NCBI GenBank assembly: GCA_964629765.1
Contig: CAZVTK010000004.1
Span: forward strand, 1 to 64,000
DNA: 64,000 bases
Direction: 5' to 3'
Source: RCIO01 sp964629765
GTDB taxonomy: Bacteria > Pseudomonadota > Alphaproteobacteria > Rhizobiales > Rhizobiaceae
Within the stretch, counting starts at the first letter, position 1; every line of letters starts with the position of its first letter. Of this stretch, positions 44,538 to 52,834 are shown piece after piece. The translations under genes were made by a program, and so were the position numbers. The notes beneath the pieces were generated by a model. That model did no database searches. It was given only the letters and a program-made list of their open reading frames with translations, and was not told the DNA's origin.

Positions 44538-45143
44538 ATGCCGCAGATGGCGCCCGCGCAGCCGCGCATCGGCGCGCTCATCCGCGCGCGCCGGCGCCAG
44601 TTGCACATGACGTTGCAGGCGCTGGGCGAGGCGGCGGGCCTGTCGGTCGGCTTCCTCAGCCAGGTCGAGCGCGACCAGGCGACACCCTCGCTGGGCGCGC
44701 TGGCCGGCATCGCGCGCGGGCTCGGCGTCGACGTCGACTATTTCATCGCGACCCCGTCGATCGGCAGCGGCGTGACGCGCGCGGGGGCGCGGCTGTCCTT
44801 CTCGCTGCCGGGTTCCTCGATGCTCTACGAGCGGCTGCACACCGAGTTTCCCGGCCGCGGCCTGTCGTCCTTCATCATGAGCGTGCCGCCCGGCCACCGC
44901 TCCGAGATGGTCCATCACGAGGGCGACGAGCTGATCTACGTGCTCGACGGCGAGATCACGCAGACGGTCGACGGCGAGGCGATCAGGCTGGCGGCCGGCG
45001 ACAGCCTGCATTTCCGGGGCTCCAGCGACCATAGCTGGGCCAACGAGAGCGACCGGCCGGCGCGCATCCTCTGGACGGGGACGATGTCGATCCTGCGTCC
45101 GCGGCAGGAGGGCGACAACAAGCCCGCCGCCGCCCCGCCGTAG
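44538..45143 (+). CDS. XRE-family regulator with C-terminal cupin domain
   Basis: About 201 residues. An N-terminal HTH (IRARRRQLHMTLQALGEAAG, then LSVGFLSQVERDQATPS) joins a cupin ligand domain (RSEMVHHEGDELIYVLDGEI, LAAGDSLHFRGSSDHSW). Such regulators (PuuR/HipB-cupin type) sense small metabolites and control uptake or amino-acid use. ATG at 44538 lies just before the HTH; TTG codons at 44481 and 44520 are alternatives. It lies between the divergent peptide-importer operon and the binding-protein gene, so it likely controls both, and perhaps the kynurenine genes downstream. Confidence 0.88.
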   Translation: MPQMAPAQPRIGALIRARRRQLHMTLQALGEAAGLSVGFLSQVERDQATPSLGALAGIARGLGVDVDYFIATPSIGSGVTRAGARLSFSLPGSSMLYERLHTEFPGRGLSSFIMSVPPGHRSEMVHHEGDELIYVLDGEITQTVDGEAIRLAAGDSLHFRGSSDHSWANESDRPARILWTGTMSILRPRQEGDNKPAAAPP

Positions 45144-45153
45144 ACAATGCATC

Positions 45154-45178
45154 CCCCGCGGCGAAGGGCGCCGCGGGG
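45154..45178 (+). terminator. Hairpin between regulator and binding-protein genes
   Basis: Perfect 10-bp stem CCCCGCGGCG/CGCCGCGGGG with a 5-base loop and no T tract. Probably an mRNA stability or weak termination element after the XRE-cupin gene. Confidence 0.55.
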
Positions 45179-45210
45179 CCGAAGAAATCCACCTCGGAAG
45201 GGAGCAAGTC

Positions 45211-46803
45211 ATGAAAATCCTGAAACACGCCCTCTTGGCCGCGATGCTGACGACAGCGGTGCCGCTTGCCGGCGCGTGGGCGGCCACGCCCGCCGACGTG
45301 CTGGTGGTGGCGCAGAACATCGACGACATCGTCGCCATCGACCCGGCGCAGGCCTACGAGTTCTCGTCGGGCGAATATGTCAGCAACACCTACGACCGGC
45401 TGGTGCAGTACGATGCCGCCGACACCGAGACGCTGGCCGCCGGCCTCGCCTCCGAATGGACGGTGGACGCCGCCGCCAAGTCGATCACCTTCAAGCTGCG
45501 CGACGGCGTGAAGTTCACCTCCGGCAACCCGGTCCGCCCGCAGGACGTGCTGTTCTCGTGGAAGCGCGTGCTGGTGCTGAACAAGGCTCCGGCCTTCATC
45601 CTCGCCGGCCTCGGCTGGAACGCCGACAACATCGACCAGATGGTCACGCTCGGCGACGGCACCGTCACCATCACCTATGCCGGCGACTTCTCGCCCGCCT
45701 ATGTGCTGAACGTACTCGCCGCCCGCCCCGCCTCCGTGGTGGACGAGGTGACGGTGATGCAGAACGAGAAGGACGGCGACCTCGGCAACGGCTGGCTCAA
45801 CGCCAATTCGGCCGGCACCGGCCCGTTCAAGCTGCGCACCTTCCGTCCCGGCGAGATGCTGGCGATCGACGCCAACGCCGACTATTTCGGCGGCGCGCCG
45901 GCCATCAAGTCGGTGATCGTGCGCCACGTCGCCGAGGCGGCGACCCAGCAGCTCCTGCTGGAATCGGGCGACGTCGACATGGCCAAGAACCTGACCCCGG
46001 ATCAGGTCAAGGGGCTGGAGACCAAGGGCTCGATCAAGATAGAGACCTACCCGCAGGCGGCCGTGCACTGGTTCTCGTTCAACCAGAAGACCGCGTCGCT
46101 GACCAACGAGGCCGTGTGGGAGGCCGCGCGCTATCTCGTCGACTACAAGGGCATGACCGACACCTTCCTGAAGGGCCAGATGCAGGTCCATCAGGCGTTC
46201 TGGCCGGCCGGCTTCCCGGGCGCCCTGACCGACACGCCCTACAGCCTCGACGTGGAGAAGGCGAAGAAGATCCTTGCCGACGCCGGCGTCCAGACGCCGA
46301 TCAACGTCACGCTCGACGTGATCAACTCGGCGCCCTTCACCGACATCGCCCAGTCGCTCCAGTCGACCTTCTCGCAGGCGGGCATCAATTTCGACATCCT
46401 GCCCGGCACCGGCGCGCAGGTGATCACCAAGTACCGCGCCCGCACGCATGAGGCGATGCTGCTCTACTGGGGCCCGGACTTCATGGACCCGCACTCCAAC
46501 GCCAAGGCGTTCGCCTACAATGCCGACAATGCGGACGACAAATATGCGTCGACCACGACGTGGCGCAACGCATGGGCGGTGCCGGAGGAGCTGAACAAGG
46601 AGACGATGGCAGCGCTCGCCGAGCCCGACGCGGACAAGCGCGACGCCATGTATCTGGACCTCCAGAAGAAGATCCAGGCGAAGGCGCCCTTCGTGATCAT
46701 GTTCCAGGCGGTCAAGCAGGTCGGCATGGCCCCGGCCGTGTCCGGCTTCGTCAACGGCGCGACGTCCGACTTCGTCTACTACCGTCTGGTGGAGAAGAAG
46801 TAG
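45211..46803 (+). CDS. Peptide-type ABC importer binding protein (DppA/SBP family 5)
   Basis: 530 residues. Signal peptide about 1-25 (LLAAMLTTAVPLAGAWA). The mature protein has family 5 features: VVAQNIDDIVAIDPAQAYEF, LASEWTVDAAAKSITFKLRDGVKF (split), GTGPFKLRTFRPGEMLAIDAN (split), and EAMLLYWGPDFMDPHSNA near the end. It is on the opposite strand from the permease/ATPase operon but next to it, and no other family 5 binding protein is present. The ligand may be a peptide, opine or amino-acid derivative. GGAAGG lies upstream of the ATG. Confidence 0.93.
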   Translation: MKILKHALLAAMLTTAVPLAGAWAATPADVLVVAQNIDDIVAIDPAQAYEFSSGEYVSNTYDRLVQYDAADTETLAAGLASEWTVDAAAKSITFKLRDGVKFTSGNPVRPQDVLFSWKRVLVLNKAPAFILAGLGWNADNIDQMVTLGDGTVTITYAGDFSPAYVLNVLAARPASVVDEVTVMQNEKDGDLGNGWLNANSAGTGPFKLRTFRPGEMLAIDANADYFGGAPAIKSVIVRHVAEAATQQLLLESGDVDMAKNLTPDQVKGLETKGSIKIETYPQAAVHWFSFNQKTASLTNEAVWEAARYLVDYKGMTDTFLKGQMQVHQAFWPAGFPGALTDTPYSLDVEKAKKILADAGVQTPINVTLDVINSAPFTDIAQSLQSTFSQAGINFDILPGTGAQVITKYRARTHEAMLLYWGPDFMDPHSNAKAFAYNADNADDKYASTTTWRNAWAVPEELNKETMAALAEPDADKRDAMYLDLQKKIQAKAPFVIMFQAVKQVGMAPAVSGFVNGATSDFVYYRLVEKK

Positions 46804-46852
46804 GCGAGACGGCTGAAGGGGCGATCGACCCCCGCTCCGGTCCTTCGGACCA

Positions 46853-46934
46853 CCTCTCCCCCGCTCGACGGGGGAGAGGAAATGCCGGCCGCTATGAAGG
46901 GCTCCCTTCCTCTCCCCCCGGCGGGGGGGAGAGG
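46853..46934. repeat. Twin palindromic CT/G-rich hairpins
   Basis: Two back-to-back palindromes, CCTCTCCCCCG with CGGGGGAGAGG (46853-46879) and CCTCTCCCCCC with GGGGGGAGAGG (46909-46934), lie in the 213-bp gap between the binding-protein and M24 peptidase genes. They belong to the same dispersed family as 5568 and 43111. Confidence 0.75.
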
Positions 46935-47016
46935 TGGCGAGCGTAGCGAGCCGGAGTGGGGGGCTTGCTCCGGCTTTGTTTCCTCCGCGGCTCCCTTCAC
47001 TCCTTGGAGCAACATC

Positions 47017-48117
47017 ATGACCGACATCGTCGCCCGCCGCATGGCCGCGCTGCGCGGCAAGATGCGCGAGACCGGCACCGGCCTCGTCGCGCTCGGACCC
47101 GGCTCGCACATGCAATGGCTCGCCGGCTTCTACCCGCACCCGGACGAGCGGCCGGCGCTGCTGCTGGTCGGGCGGGACAAGGCCGGGCTGCTGATGCCCG
47201 CGCTCAATGCCGAGGCGGCGAAGCTCTCCACCGACCTGCCGATGTTCACCTGGGCCGACGCCGAGGGGCCGCACGCCGCCCTCGCCGCCGCGCTCGACGC
47301 CGTGTTCGCGGAAAAATCCGGCCGCGTGGTGCTGGACGAGACCATGCGCGCGGACTTCGCGCTGCTGGTGCTCGACGCGCTGCCGCCGCTGGCACGCGGC
47401 TTCACCGGCGACACGGTCGGCACGCTGCGCGCCAGCAAGGACGATGCCGAATATCGCAGGCTGAAGGCGTCCGCCCTGCTGGACGATGGCGCCATGCGCG
47501 CCGCCTGGGCGGCGATCCGGCCCGGCATGACCGAAACGGATGTCGCCGACGTGGTGAAGCAGCACTTCGCCTCCAACGGCGCGCGCATCGAGTTCGCCAT
47601 CGTCGGCGCGAGCGAGAACGGCGCCCATCCCCATCATGCGACGGGAAGCAGGGTGCTGAAGCGCGGCGACGCCGTGGTGATCGACATCGGCGGCCGGCTG
47701 GACGGCTATCCGAGCGACATGACGCGCATGGCCATAATCGGCGAGGCACCGCAGGGTTATTCCGAGGTGCATGCCATTGTGGAGAAGGCCGTGCAGGCCG
47801 CGCTCGCGGCGGCAAAACCCGGCGTCAAGGCGAAGGACGTCGACAAGGCGGCACGCGACGTGATCGCCGCCGCCGGCTACGGCGACTATTTCGTCCACCG
47901 CACCGGCCACGGGCTGGGCATCGACGTGCACGAGCCGCCCTACATCACCGCCACCTCCGGGACGGTGCTGGCCGAAGGCATGGTGTTCTCCATCGAGCCG
48001 GGCATCTATCTGCCCGGCCGCTTCGGCGTCAGGCTGGAGGACATCGTGATCCTGCGCGCGGACGGCCCGGAGATCCTGTCCGGCCTGCCGCGCGACGCCT
48101 TCGTGGCGAAGGGTTGA
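47017..48117 (+). CDS. M24-family Xaa-Pro aminopeptidase/dipeptidase
   Basis: 366 residues. N-terminal creatinase-like domain (about 1-135), then the pita-bread domain. Metal ligands are visible in VVIDIGGRLDGYPSDMTR (both Asp), HRTGHGLGIDVHEPPY (His), FSIEPGIYLPG (Glu) and VRLEDIV (Glu). It cleaves X-Pro dipeptides or related amides in the cytoplasm. ATG at 47017 has GGAG upstream. Its place just after the peptide-importer binding protein suggests it processes imported peptides. Confidence 0.93.
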   Translation: MTDIVARRMAALRGKMRETGTGLVALGPGSHMQWLAGFYPHPDERPALLLVGRDKAGLLMPALNAEAAKLSTDLPMFTWADAEGPHAALAAALDAVFAEKSGRVVLDETMRADFALLVLDALPPLARGFTGDTVGTLRASKDDAEYRRLKASALLDDGAMRAAWAAIRPGMTETDVADVVKQHFASNGARIEFAIVGASENGAHPHHATGSRVLKRGDAVVIDIGGRLDGYPSDMTRMAIIGEAPQGYSEVHAIVEKAVQAALAAAKPGVKAKDVDKAARDVIAAAGYGDYFVHRTGHGLGIDVHEPPYITATSGTVLAEGMVFSIEPGIYLPGRFGVRLEDIVILRADGPEILSGLPRDAFVAKG

Positions 48118-48185
48118 GCAAAGCGGGCCAGACGCGGCCGAATCGGTCATAGAGGAGCGCCCCACCAGCCGGTTGCGATTCATCC

Positions 48186-48725
48186 ATGACAGACCCGAAA
48201 CAGCCAAGCGCGACATTGCTCACGCCGTTCGGCGAGATCCACGTCCGCGTCGACCTTGAAGCAGCGCCGGTCACCGCCGCCAATTTTCTGGCCTATGTCG
48301 ACGGCGGCCATCTGGACGGCACGTCCTTCTACCGTCTGGTGCGCAACGACAACCAGCCGTCCGGCGCGGCACCCAAAATCGAGGTGATCCAGTTCGGGCT
48401 GCCGATGGTCGACGGTATCTATTCAGGCCCGCTGCCCTGCATCGCGCACGAGCCGACCAACGTCACCGGGCTGACCCACCGCGACGGCACCATTTCCATG
48501 GCGCGCATGGAGCCGGGCACGGCCGGCTCCGGCTTCTTCATCTGCGTGGGCGACCAGCCCGAGCTCGATTTCGGCGGCCGCCGCCAGCCGGACGGGCTGG
48601 GTTTCGCGGCCTTCGGGCAGGTCGAGGCGGGCATGGGCGTGGTGCGCGCGATCCTTGCGCGCGCCGAGCCGAACCAGATGGTGGCGAAGCCGATCCCGCT
48701 GTTGCGCGCCACCCGCGCGCAATAG
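48186..48725 (+). CDS. Cyclophilin-type peptidyl-prolyl isomerase
   Basis: 179 residues. Cyclophilin core: FGEIHVRVDLEAAPVTAANFLAYV (split), DGTSFYRLVRNDNQ, GTISMARMEPGTAGSGFFICVGD (split), LDFGG and FAAFGQVEAGMGVV. There is no signal peptide, so it is cytoplasmic. It lies 68 bp after the peptidase gene and 60 bp before the kynureninase start, within the same run of genes. Confidence 0.9.
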   Translation: MTDPKQPSATLLTPFGEIHVRVDLEAAPVTAANFLAYVDGGHLDGTSFYRLVRNDNQPSGAAPKIEVIQFGLPMVDGIYSGPLPCIAHEPTNVTGLTHRDGTISMARMEPGTAGSGFFICVGDQPELDFGGRRQPDGLGFAAFGQVEAGMGVVRAILARAEPNQMVAKPIPLLRATRAQ

Positions 48726-48785
48726 AGTATGCTGGAGAGTATGCGGGGACGCCGGCTTGCATACCCTTCGACGACGAGGACGCAG

Positions 48786-49979
48786 ATGACCGACTTTTCA
48801 GCGACGCGGACATTGTTCCACCTGCCGGAGGGGCTGCTCTATCTCGACGGCAATTCGCTCGGGCCGCTGCCGAAGGGCGCGGCGGAGCGGGTGCGCGCGA
48901 TGATGACGGACGAATGGGGCGAACAACTCATCCGCGGCTGGAACGCGTCCGGATGGGTACACCTGCCGCGCCGGCTGGGCGACCGCATCGGCCGGCTGAT
49001 CGGCGCGCCGCAAGGCACCGTCGTCGTCGGCGACACGCTGTCGATCAAGGTCTACCAGGCGCTGGCCTCGGCGCTGGAGCTCAATCCGGGCCGCCGCACG
49101 GTGCTGTCCGACAGCGGCAATTTCCCGTCCGACCTCTATATGGCGCAGGGCCTGCTCGCCTCGCTGGGCGGCGGCCATGAATTGAAGGTCGTGGAGCCCG
49201 AGGCGGTCGAGGCGGCGATAGACGACAGCGTCGCCGTGCTGATGGTCACCGAGGTCGACTACCGCACCGGCCGCCTGCACGACATGAAGGCGTTGACCGC
49301 CAAGGCCCATGCGGCGGGCGTGATCACCGTCTGGGATCTGGCCCATTCGGCCGGCGCTCTCGACGTCGACCTGACCGGCGCAAACGCCGATTTCGCGGTC
49401 GGCTGCACCTACAAATATTTGAATGGCGGCCCCGGCGCGCCGGCCTTCATCTATGTCGCGCCTCGCCTCGCCGACCGGGCGCGCCCGGCGCTTTCGGGCT
49501 GGTTCGGCCATGAGGCGCCCTTCGCCTTCGAGCTGGGCTACCGTCCGGCGCCCGGCATCGAGCGCATGCGCGTCGGCACGCCGCCCGTCATCGCCATGGT
49601 GGCGCTCGACGCCGCGCTCGACGCATGGGAAAGCGTGTCGATGGTCGATCTGCGCCGCCGCTCGCAGGAGCTGACCGGCCTGTTCATCCGCGAGGTGGAG
49701 GCGCGCTGCCCGGATCTTGCGCTGGCCTCGCCGCGCGATGCCGCCCGCCGCGGCAGCCAGGTCTCCTTCCGCCACGCGGAAGGCTATGCCATCATGCAGG
49801 CGCTGATCGCGCGGGGCGTCATCGGCGATTTCCGCGCGCCCGACATCGTCCGCTTCGGCTTCACCCCGCTCTATCTCGGCGAGGAGGAGGTGGTCGCCGC
49901 GGTCGCCATACTGGAGGAGATCATGGCGAGGCGACTCTGGGACGACCCGCAATACCGGGTCCGGGCGGCGGTGACATGA
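48786..49979 (+). CDS. kynU: Kynureninase
   Basis: 397 residues. PLP enzyme that splits kynurenine to anthranilate and alanine. Family features are FHLPEGLLYLDGNSLGPLPK near the start, SDSGNFPSDLYM, TEVDYRTGRLHDM, VWDLAHSAGALDVDL and the PLP lysine in CTYKYLNGGPGAPAF; the C-terminus has DIVRFGFTPLYLGEEEV. ATG at 48786 starts just before the conserved core; it lacks the usual extra 15-20 residues of many kynureninases. Its stop overlaps the ATG of kynA. With the next gene it converts tryptophan to anthranilate, except for the missing formamidase step. Confidence 0.94.
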   Translation: MTDFSATRTLFHLPEGLLYLDGNSLGPLPKGAAERVRAMMTDEWGEQLIRGWNASGWVHLPRRLGDRIGRLIGAPQGTVVVGDTLSIKVYQALASALELNPGRRTVLSDSGNFPSDLYMAQGLLASLGGGHELKVVEPEAVEAAIDDSVAVLMVTEVDYRTGRLHDMKALTAKAHAAGVITVWDLAHSAGALDVDLTGANADFAVGCTYKYLNGGPGAPAFIYVAPRLADRARPALSGWFGHEAPFAFELGYRPAPGIERMRVGTPPVIAMVALDAALDAWESVSMVDLRRRSQELTGLFIREVEARCPDLALASPRDAARRGSQVSFRHAEGYAIMQALIARGVIGDFRAPDIVRFGFTPLYLGEEEVVAAVAILEEIMARRLWDDPQYRVRAAVT

Positions 49980-50812
49980 GCGAAGCCTACGATCCCGCCC
50001 GCGAGGGCGCGCAGATGTCGTTCAAGGGGCGCATGTCCTATGGCGACTATCTGCATCTGGAGCGCGTCCTCGACGCGCAGTCGCCTTTGTCGGCCTCGCC
50101 GGACGAGTTGCTGTTCATCATCCAGCACCAGACGTCGGAGCTGTGGATGAAGCTCGCCATCCACGAGATCGCCGGCGCCATCGAGGCGATGCGCGAAGGC
50201 CAGTTGCAGCCGGCCTTCAAGATGCTGACGCGCGTGGCGCGCATCTTCGAGCAGCTCAACGGGGCGTGGGACGTGCTGCGCACCATGACGCCGTCGGAAT
50301 ACACCAGCTTCCGCGGCGCGCTCGGCCAGTCCTCCGGCTTCCAGTCCTGGCAGTACCGCGCCATCGAGTTCCTTGCCGGCAACCGCAACCTCGCCATGCT
50401 GAAGCCGCACGAGCATGTGCCCGATGTGCTGGCGCGGCTCGAGGACATCCTCGCAAGGCCCAGCCTCTACGACGAGGCGCTGGCCCTGCTCGCCCGCAAC
50501 GGGTTCGATATAGGCCCCGACGCGGCGCGCACGGACTGGCGCGGCATGCGCGAGCCGAACGACGCGGTTCTGGCCGCATGGCAGGCGGTCTACCGCGATC
50601 CGCAGGCGCACTGGCCGCTCTACGAGCTGGCCGAGAAGCTGGTCGATTTCGAGGATTATTTCCGCCGCTGGCGCTTCAACCACGTCACCACGGTCGAGCG
50701 CATCATCGGCCTGAAGCGCGGCACGGGCGGCACCGGCGGCGTCTCCTACCTGCGCCGCATGCTCGACGTCGTGCTCTTCCCGGAACTCTGGACCGTGCGC
50801 ACGCAGCTCTGA
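49976..50812 (+). CDS. kynA: Tryptophan 2,3-dioxygenase
   Basis: 278 residues. Haem enzyme that opens the tryptophan indole ring to N-formylkynurenine. Shown by MSYGDYLHLERVL, FIIQHQTSELWMKLAIHEI (substrate-contacting His), SSGFQSWQYRAIEFLAGNRN (split), and the proximal haem-ligand region RRWRFNHVTTVERIIGLKRGTGGTGG (split). The usual length is 270-290. It overlaps kynU by 4 bp. kynB (arylformamidase), the intermediate step, is not in the window. Confidence 0.96.
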   Translation: MSEAYDPAREGAQMSFKGRMSYGDYLHLERVLDAQSPLSASPDELLFIIQHQTSELWMKLAIHEIAGAIEAMREGQLQPAFKMLTRVARIFEQLNGAWDVLRTMTPSEYTSFRGALGQSSGFQSWQYRAIEFLAGNRNLAMLKPHEHVPDVLARLEDILARPSLYDEALALLARNGFDIGPDAARTDWRGMREPNDAVLAAWQAVYRDPQAHWPLYELAEKLVDFEDYFRRWRFNHVTTVERIIGLKRGTGGTGGVSYLRRMLDVVLFPELWTVRTQL

Positions 50813-50824
50813 CCCGGCGGGGCG

Positions 50825-51979
50825 TCAGCCCTTGCGCCGCCGCCCGATCCCGGCCTTGATCTCGGCCCTGATCTGCGCCCCGTGCTCGTCCAGCACCGGC
50901 GACGGCAGGACGTCGCGATCGGCCTCGCCGTCGAAATTGTAGGGCGGTCGCACCGTGCGGAACCGGCCCATCTGCGGATGCTGCGCCTCGACCGCGATGC
51001 CGAGATGGCGCGCCTGCGGATCCTCCAGCGCCTCGTCGGAATCGTAGGCCGGCGAGACCGGCACCTCGTTGGCGAGCAGCGCCTCGAACCAGTCGTCCCG
51101 GCCGCGGGTCGCGAACGCCGGCGCCAGCACGCCGACCAGCGCGTCGTGATTCTCGATCCGCTTCTGCCGCTCGGCGAAGCGCGGGTCGGCCAGCAGCTCG
51201 GGCATGCCCACCGCCGCGACCAGGCCCTCCCAGAATTTCGGCGGCGACGACAGATGGATGGCGATCCATTTTCCGTCGGCGCAGCGGAACGTGTAGGATT
51301 GCGACACGCTCGGCCGGCTCAGCGGCCCCATCACCTCGCCCACGCTGAAGAAATGCGTGAAGGAATCGAGGTTGAAATGGCACATCGCCTCCAGCATCGA
51401 GATGTCGAGGCGCCTGCCCTTGCCGGTGCTGCCGCGCTCGACCAGCGCCGCCGCGACCCCCAGCGCCGCATACTGGCCGGTGATGGCGTCGGCCAGCGCC
51501 GGGCCGATCACGCGCGGATTCTGCGGCGGGGTGACGAGGCGCAGGAAGCCGCTCGCCGCCTGCGCCACCGTGTCGTAGGCGGGCCGGTCGCGCGCCGGGC
51601 CGGACAGGCCGAAGCCGGAGATGGCGCAATAGACGAGGCGCGGGTTGAGCGCGCGCAATTCGTCCCAGCCGGCGCCCAGCTTCTCCGCCACGCCCGGCCG
51701 GAAATTCTGGATGAACACGTCCGCGTCGCCGATCAGCTCGTGGAACACGGCGCGGTCGCCGGTCTTCGCCGTGTCGAGCGCGATGGAGCGCTTGTTGCGG
51801 TTGTAGGTCTGGTAGTGCGGCGAATAGAGCCCGCCCTTGAAGGCGCGGAACGGATCGCCGCTGCCCGGCTTCTCCACCTTGACCACGTCGGCGCCGAGGT
51901 CGGCGAGCTGCATCGCCGCCGCGGGGCCGGTGATGTAGGTGCCCATCTCCACGACGCGGATGCCGGCGAGGATCTTCAT
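50825..51979 (-). CDS. CaiB/BaiF (class III) CoA-transferase
   Basis: 384 residues. Family features: LAGIRVVEMGTYITGPAAAM at the start, the catalytic Asp region PARDRPAYDTVAQAASGFLR, the GADVVKVEKP nucleotide segment and the linker RGSTGKGRRLDISMLEAM. It moves CoA between carboxylic acids. Its ATG overlaps the stop of the citryl-CoA-lyase-like gene (ATGA), so the pair probably makes and then cleaves one acyl-CoA. Confidence 0.92.
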   Translation of the reverse strand: MKILAGIRVVEMGTYITGPAAAMQLADLGADVVKVEKPGSGDPFRAFKGGLYSPHYQTYNRNKRSIALDTAKTGDRAVFHELIGDADVFIQNFRPGVAEKLGAGWDELRALNPRLVYCAISGFGLSGPARDRPAYDTVAQAASGFLRLVTPPQNPRVIGPALADAITGQYAALGVAAALVERGSTGKGRRLDISMLEAMCHFNLDSFTHFFSVGEVMGPLSRPSVSQSYTFRCADGKWIAIHLSSPPKFWEGLVAAVGMPELLADPRFAERQKRIENHDALVGVLAPAFATRGRDDWFEALLANEVPVSPAYDSDEALEDPQARHLGIAVEAQHPQMGRFRTVRPPYNFDGEADRDVLPSPVLDEHGAQIRAEIKAGIGRRRKG

Positions 51980-52797
51980 GGGCGGCCTCCCGCTTCGGCC
52001 GCCGCGCCCGCGGCGGGCGGCCCGTCATAGCCGATGGCAAGGCCGGCGTGGTTCGACATGATGAAGCCGATCGGCCGCCGCATCTCCTCGTAGAGATGGG
52101 CGACGAGGCTGGCCGTGCGCGCCAGCACCGGCAGGCCCATCATTGCCTCCAGCGGATAGCCGACATCGAGGATCACTGCGGGAATCGCGCCCGACACGTT
52201 GATCGGCAGCGCGCGGCCCATCGCCTCCGGCGCGACGGCGGCCATCGCGCGCAGCATGGCGACATGGTCGCCCGAGACGCCCTTCTCGTCGGCCAGCGCC
52301 AGCAGGCGGTCGGCGCGCGGGTCGCCGCCCGCATGCTGCGGATGGCCGATGCCGGGCGCCTTCCGCCGCTGCGCCTTCAGCGCGGCGAGCCCCTCATGCG
52401 CCACGTCCTCGAAGCTGCGGCCGCTCTCCTTCGCCCGCGCGATCAGCCCGGCGATGTAGCGCCCCGCCGCCTCCGAGCTGCCGGCGACGACGCTGCCCAT
52501 GCCGAGGATGCCCGCCGCGATGGCGCCGTGCACGGCCTCCGGCGCGGCCGCCAGCGTCATGCGCGCCGCCTGCACCGAAGGCACCAGCCCGTGCTCGGCG
52601 ATGGCCACCATCACCGCGTCGGTGAAGAAGCGCTGCGTCTCGGTCGGCATCCTGCCGGTGACGAGGAAGAAGAAATAGTCGGTGAAGCCGATTTTGCCGA
52701 TCAGGTCGTCGCAAAGGTCCAAACCGCGCACGGTGATGCTGTCGGCATCCGAGGTGGCGATCGCGGTGAAATTGTCGTCCTGCTTTCCGATCCGCAT
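51976..52797 (-). CDS. Citryl-CoA lyase / short citrate-synthase-family protein
   Basis: 273 residues, shorter than citrate synthase (about 430). Citrate-synthase large-domain features remain: DLIGKIGFTDYFFFLVTGRMP, GIGHPQHAGGDPRADRLL (active-site His), ANVSGAIPAVILDVG-like PINVSGAIPAVILDVGYP and HLYEEMRRPIGF (active-site region). This short form is annotated citryl-CoA lyase and would cleave citryl-CoA or a close analogue to acetyl-CoA and an oxo-acid. It lies between PrpF-like and CoA-transferase genes in one operon. Confidence 0.85.
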   Translation of the reverse strand: MRIGKQDDNFTAIATSDADSITVRGLDLCDDLIGKIGFTDYFFFLVTGRMPTETQRFFTDAVMVAIAEHGLVPSVQAARMTLAAAPEAVHGAIAAGILGMGSVVAGSSEAAGRYIAGLIARAKESGRSFEDVAHEGLAALKAQRRKAPGIGHPQHAGGDPRADRLLALADEKGVSGDHVAMLRAMAAVAPEAMGRALPINVSGAIPAVILDVGYPLEAMMGLPVLARTASLVAHLYEEMRRPIGFIMSNHAGLAIGYDGPPAAGAAAEAGGRP

Positions 52798-52834
52798 GGT
52801 TCCTCCGTCTTCCGCATGCCGGCGCGCCGGCAGG

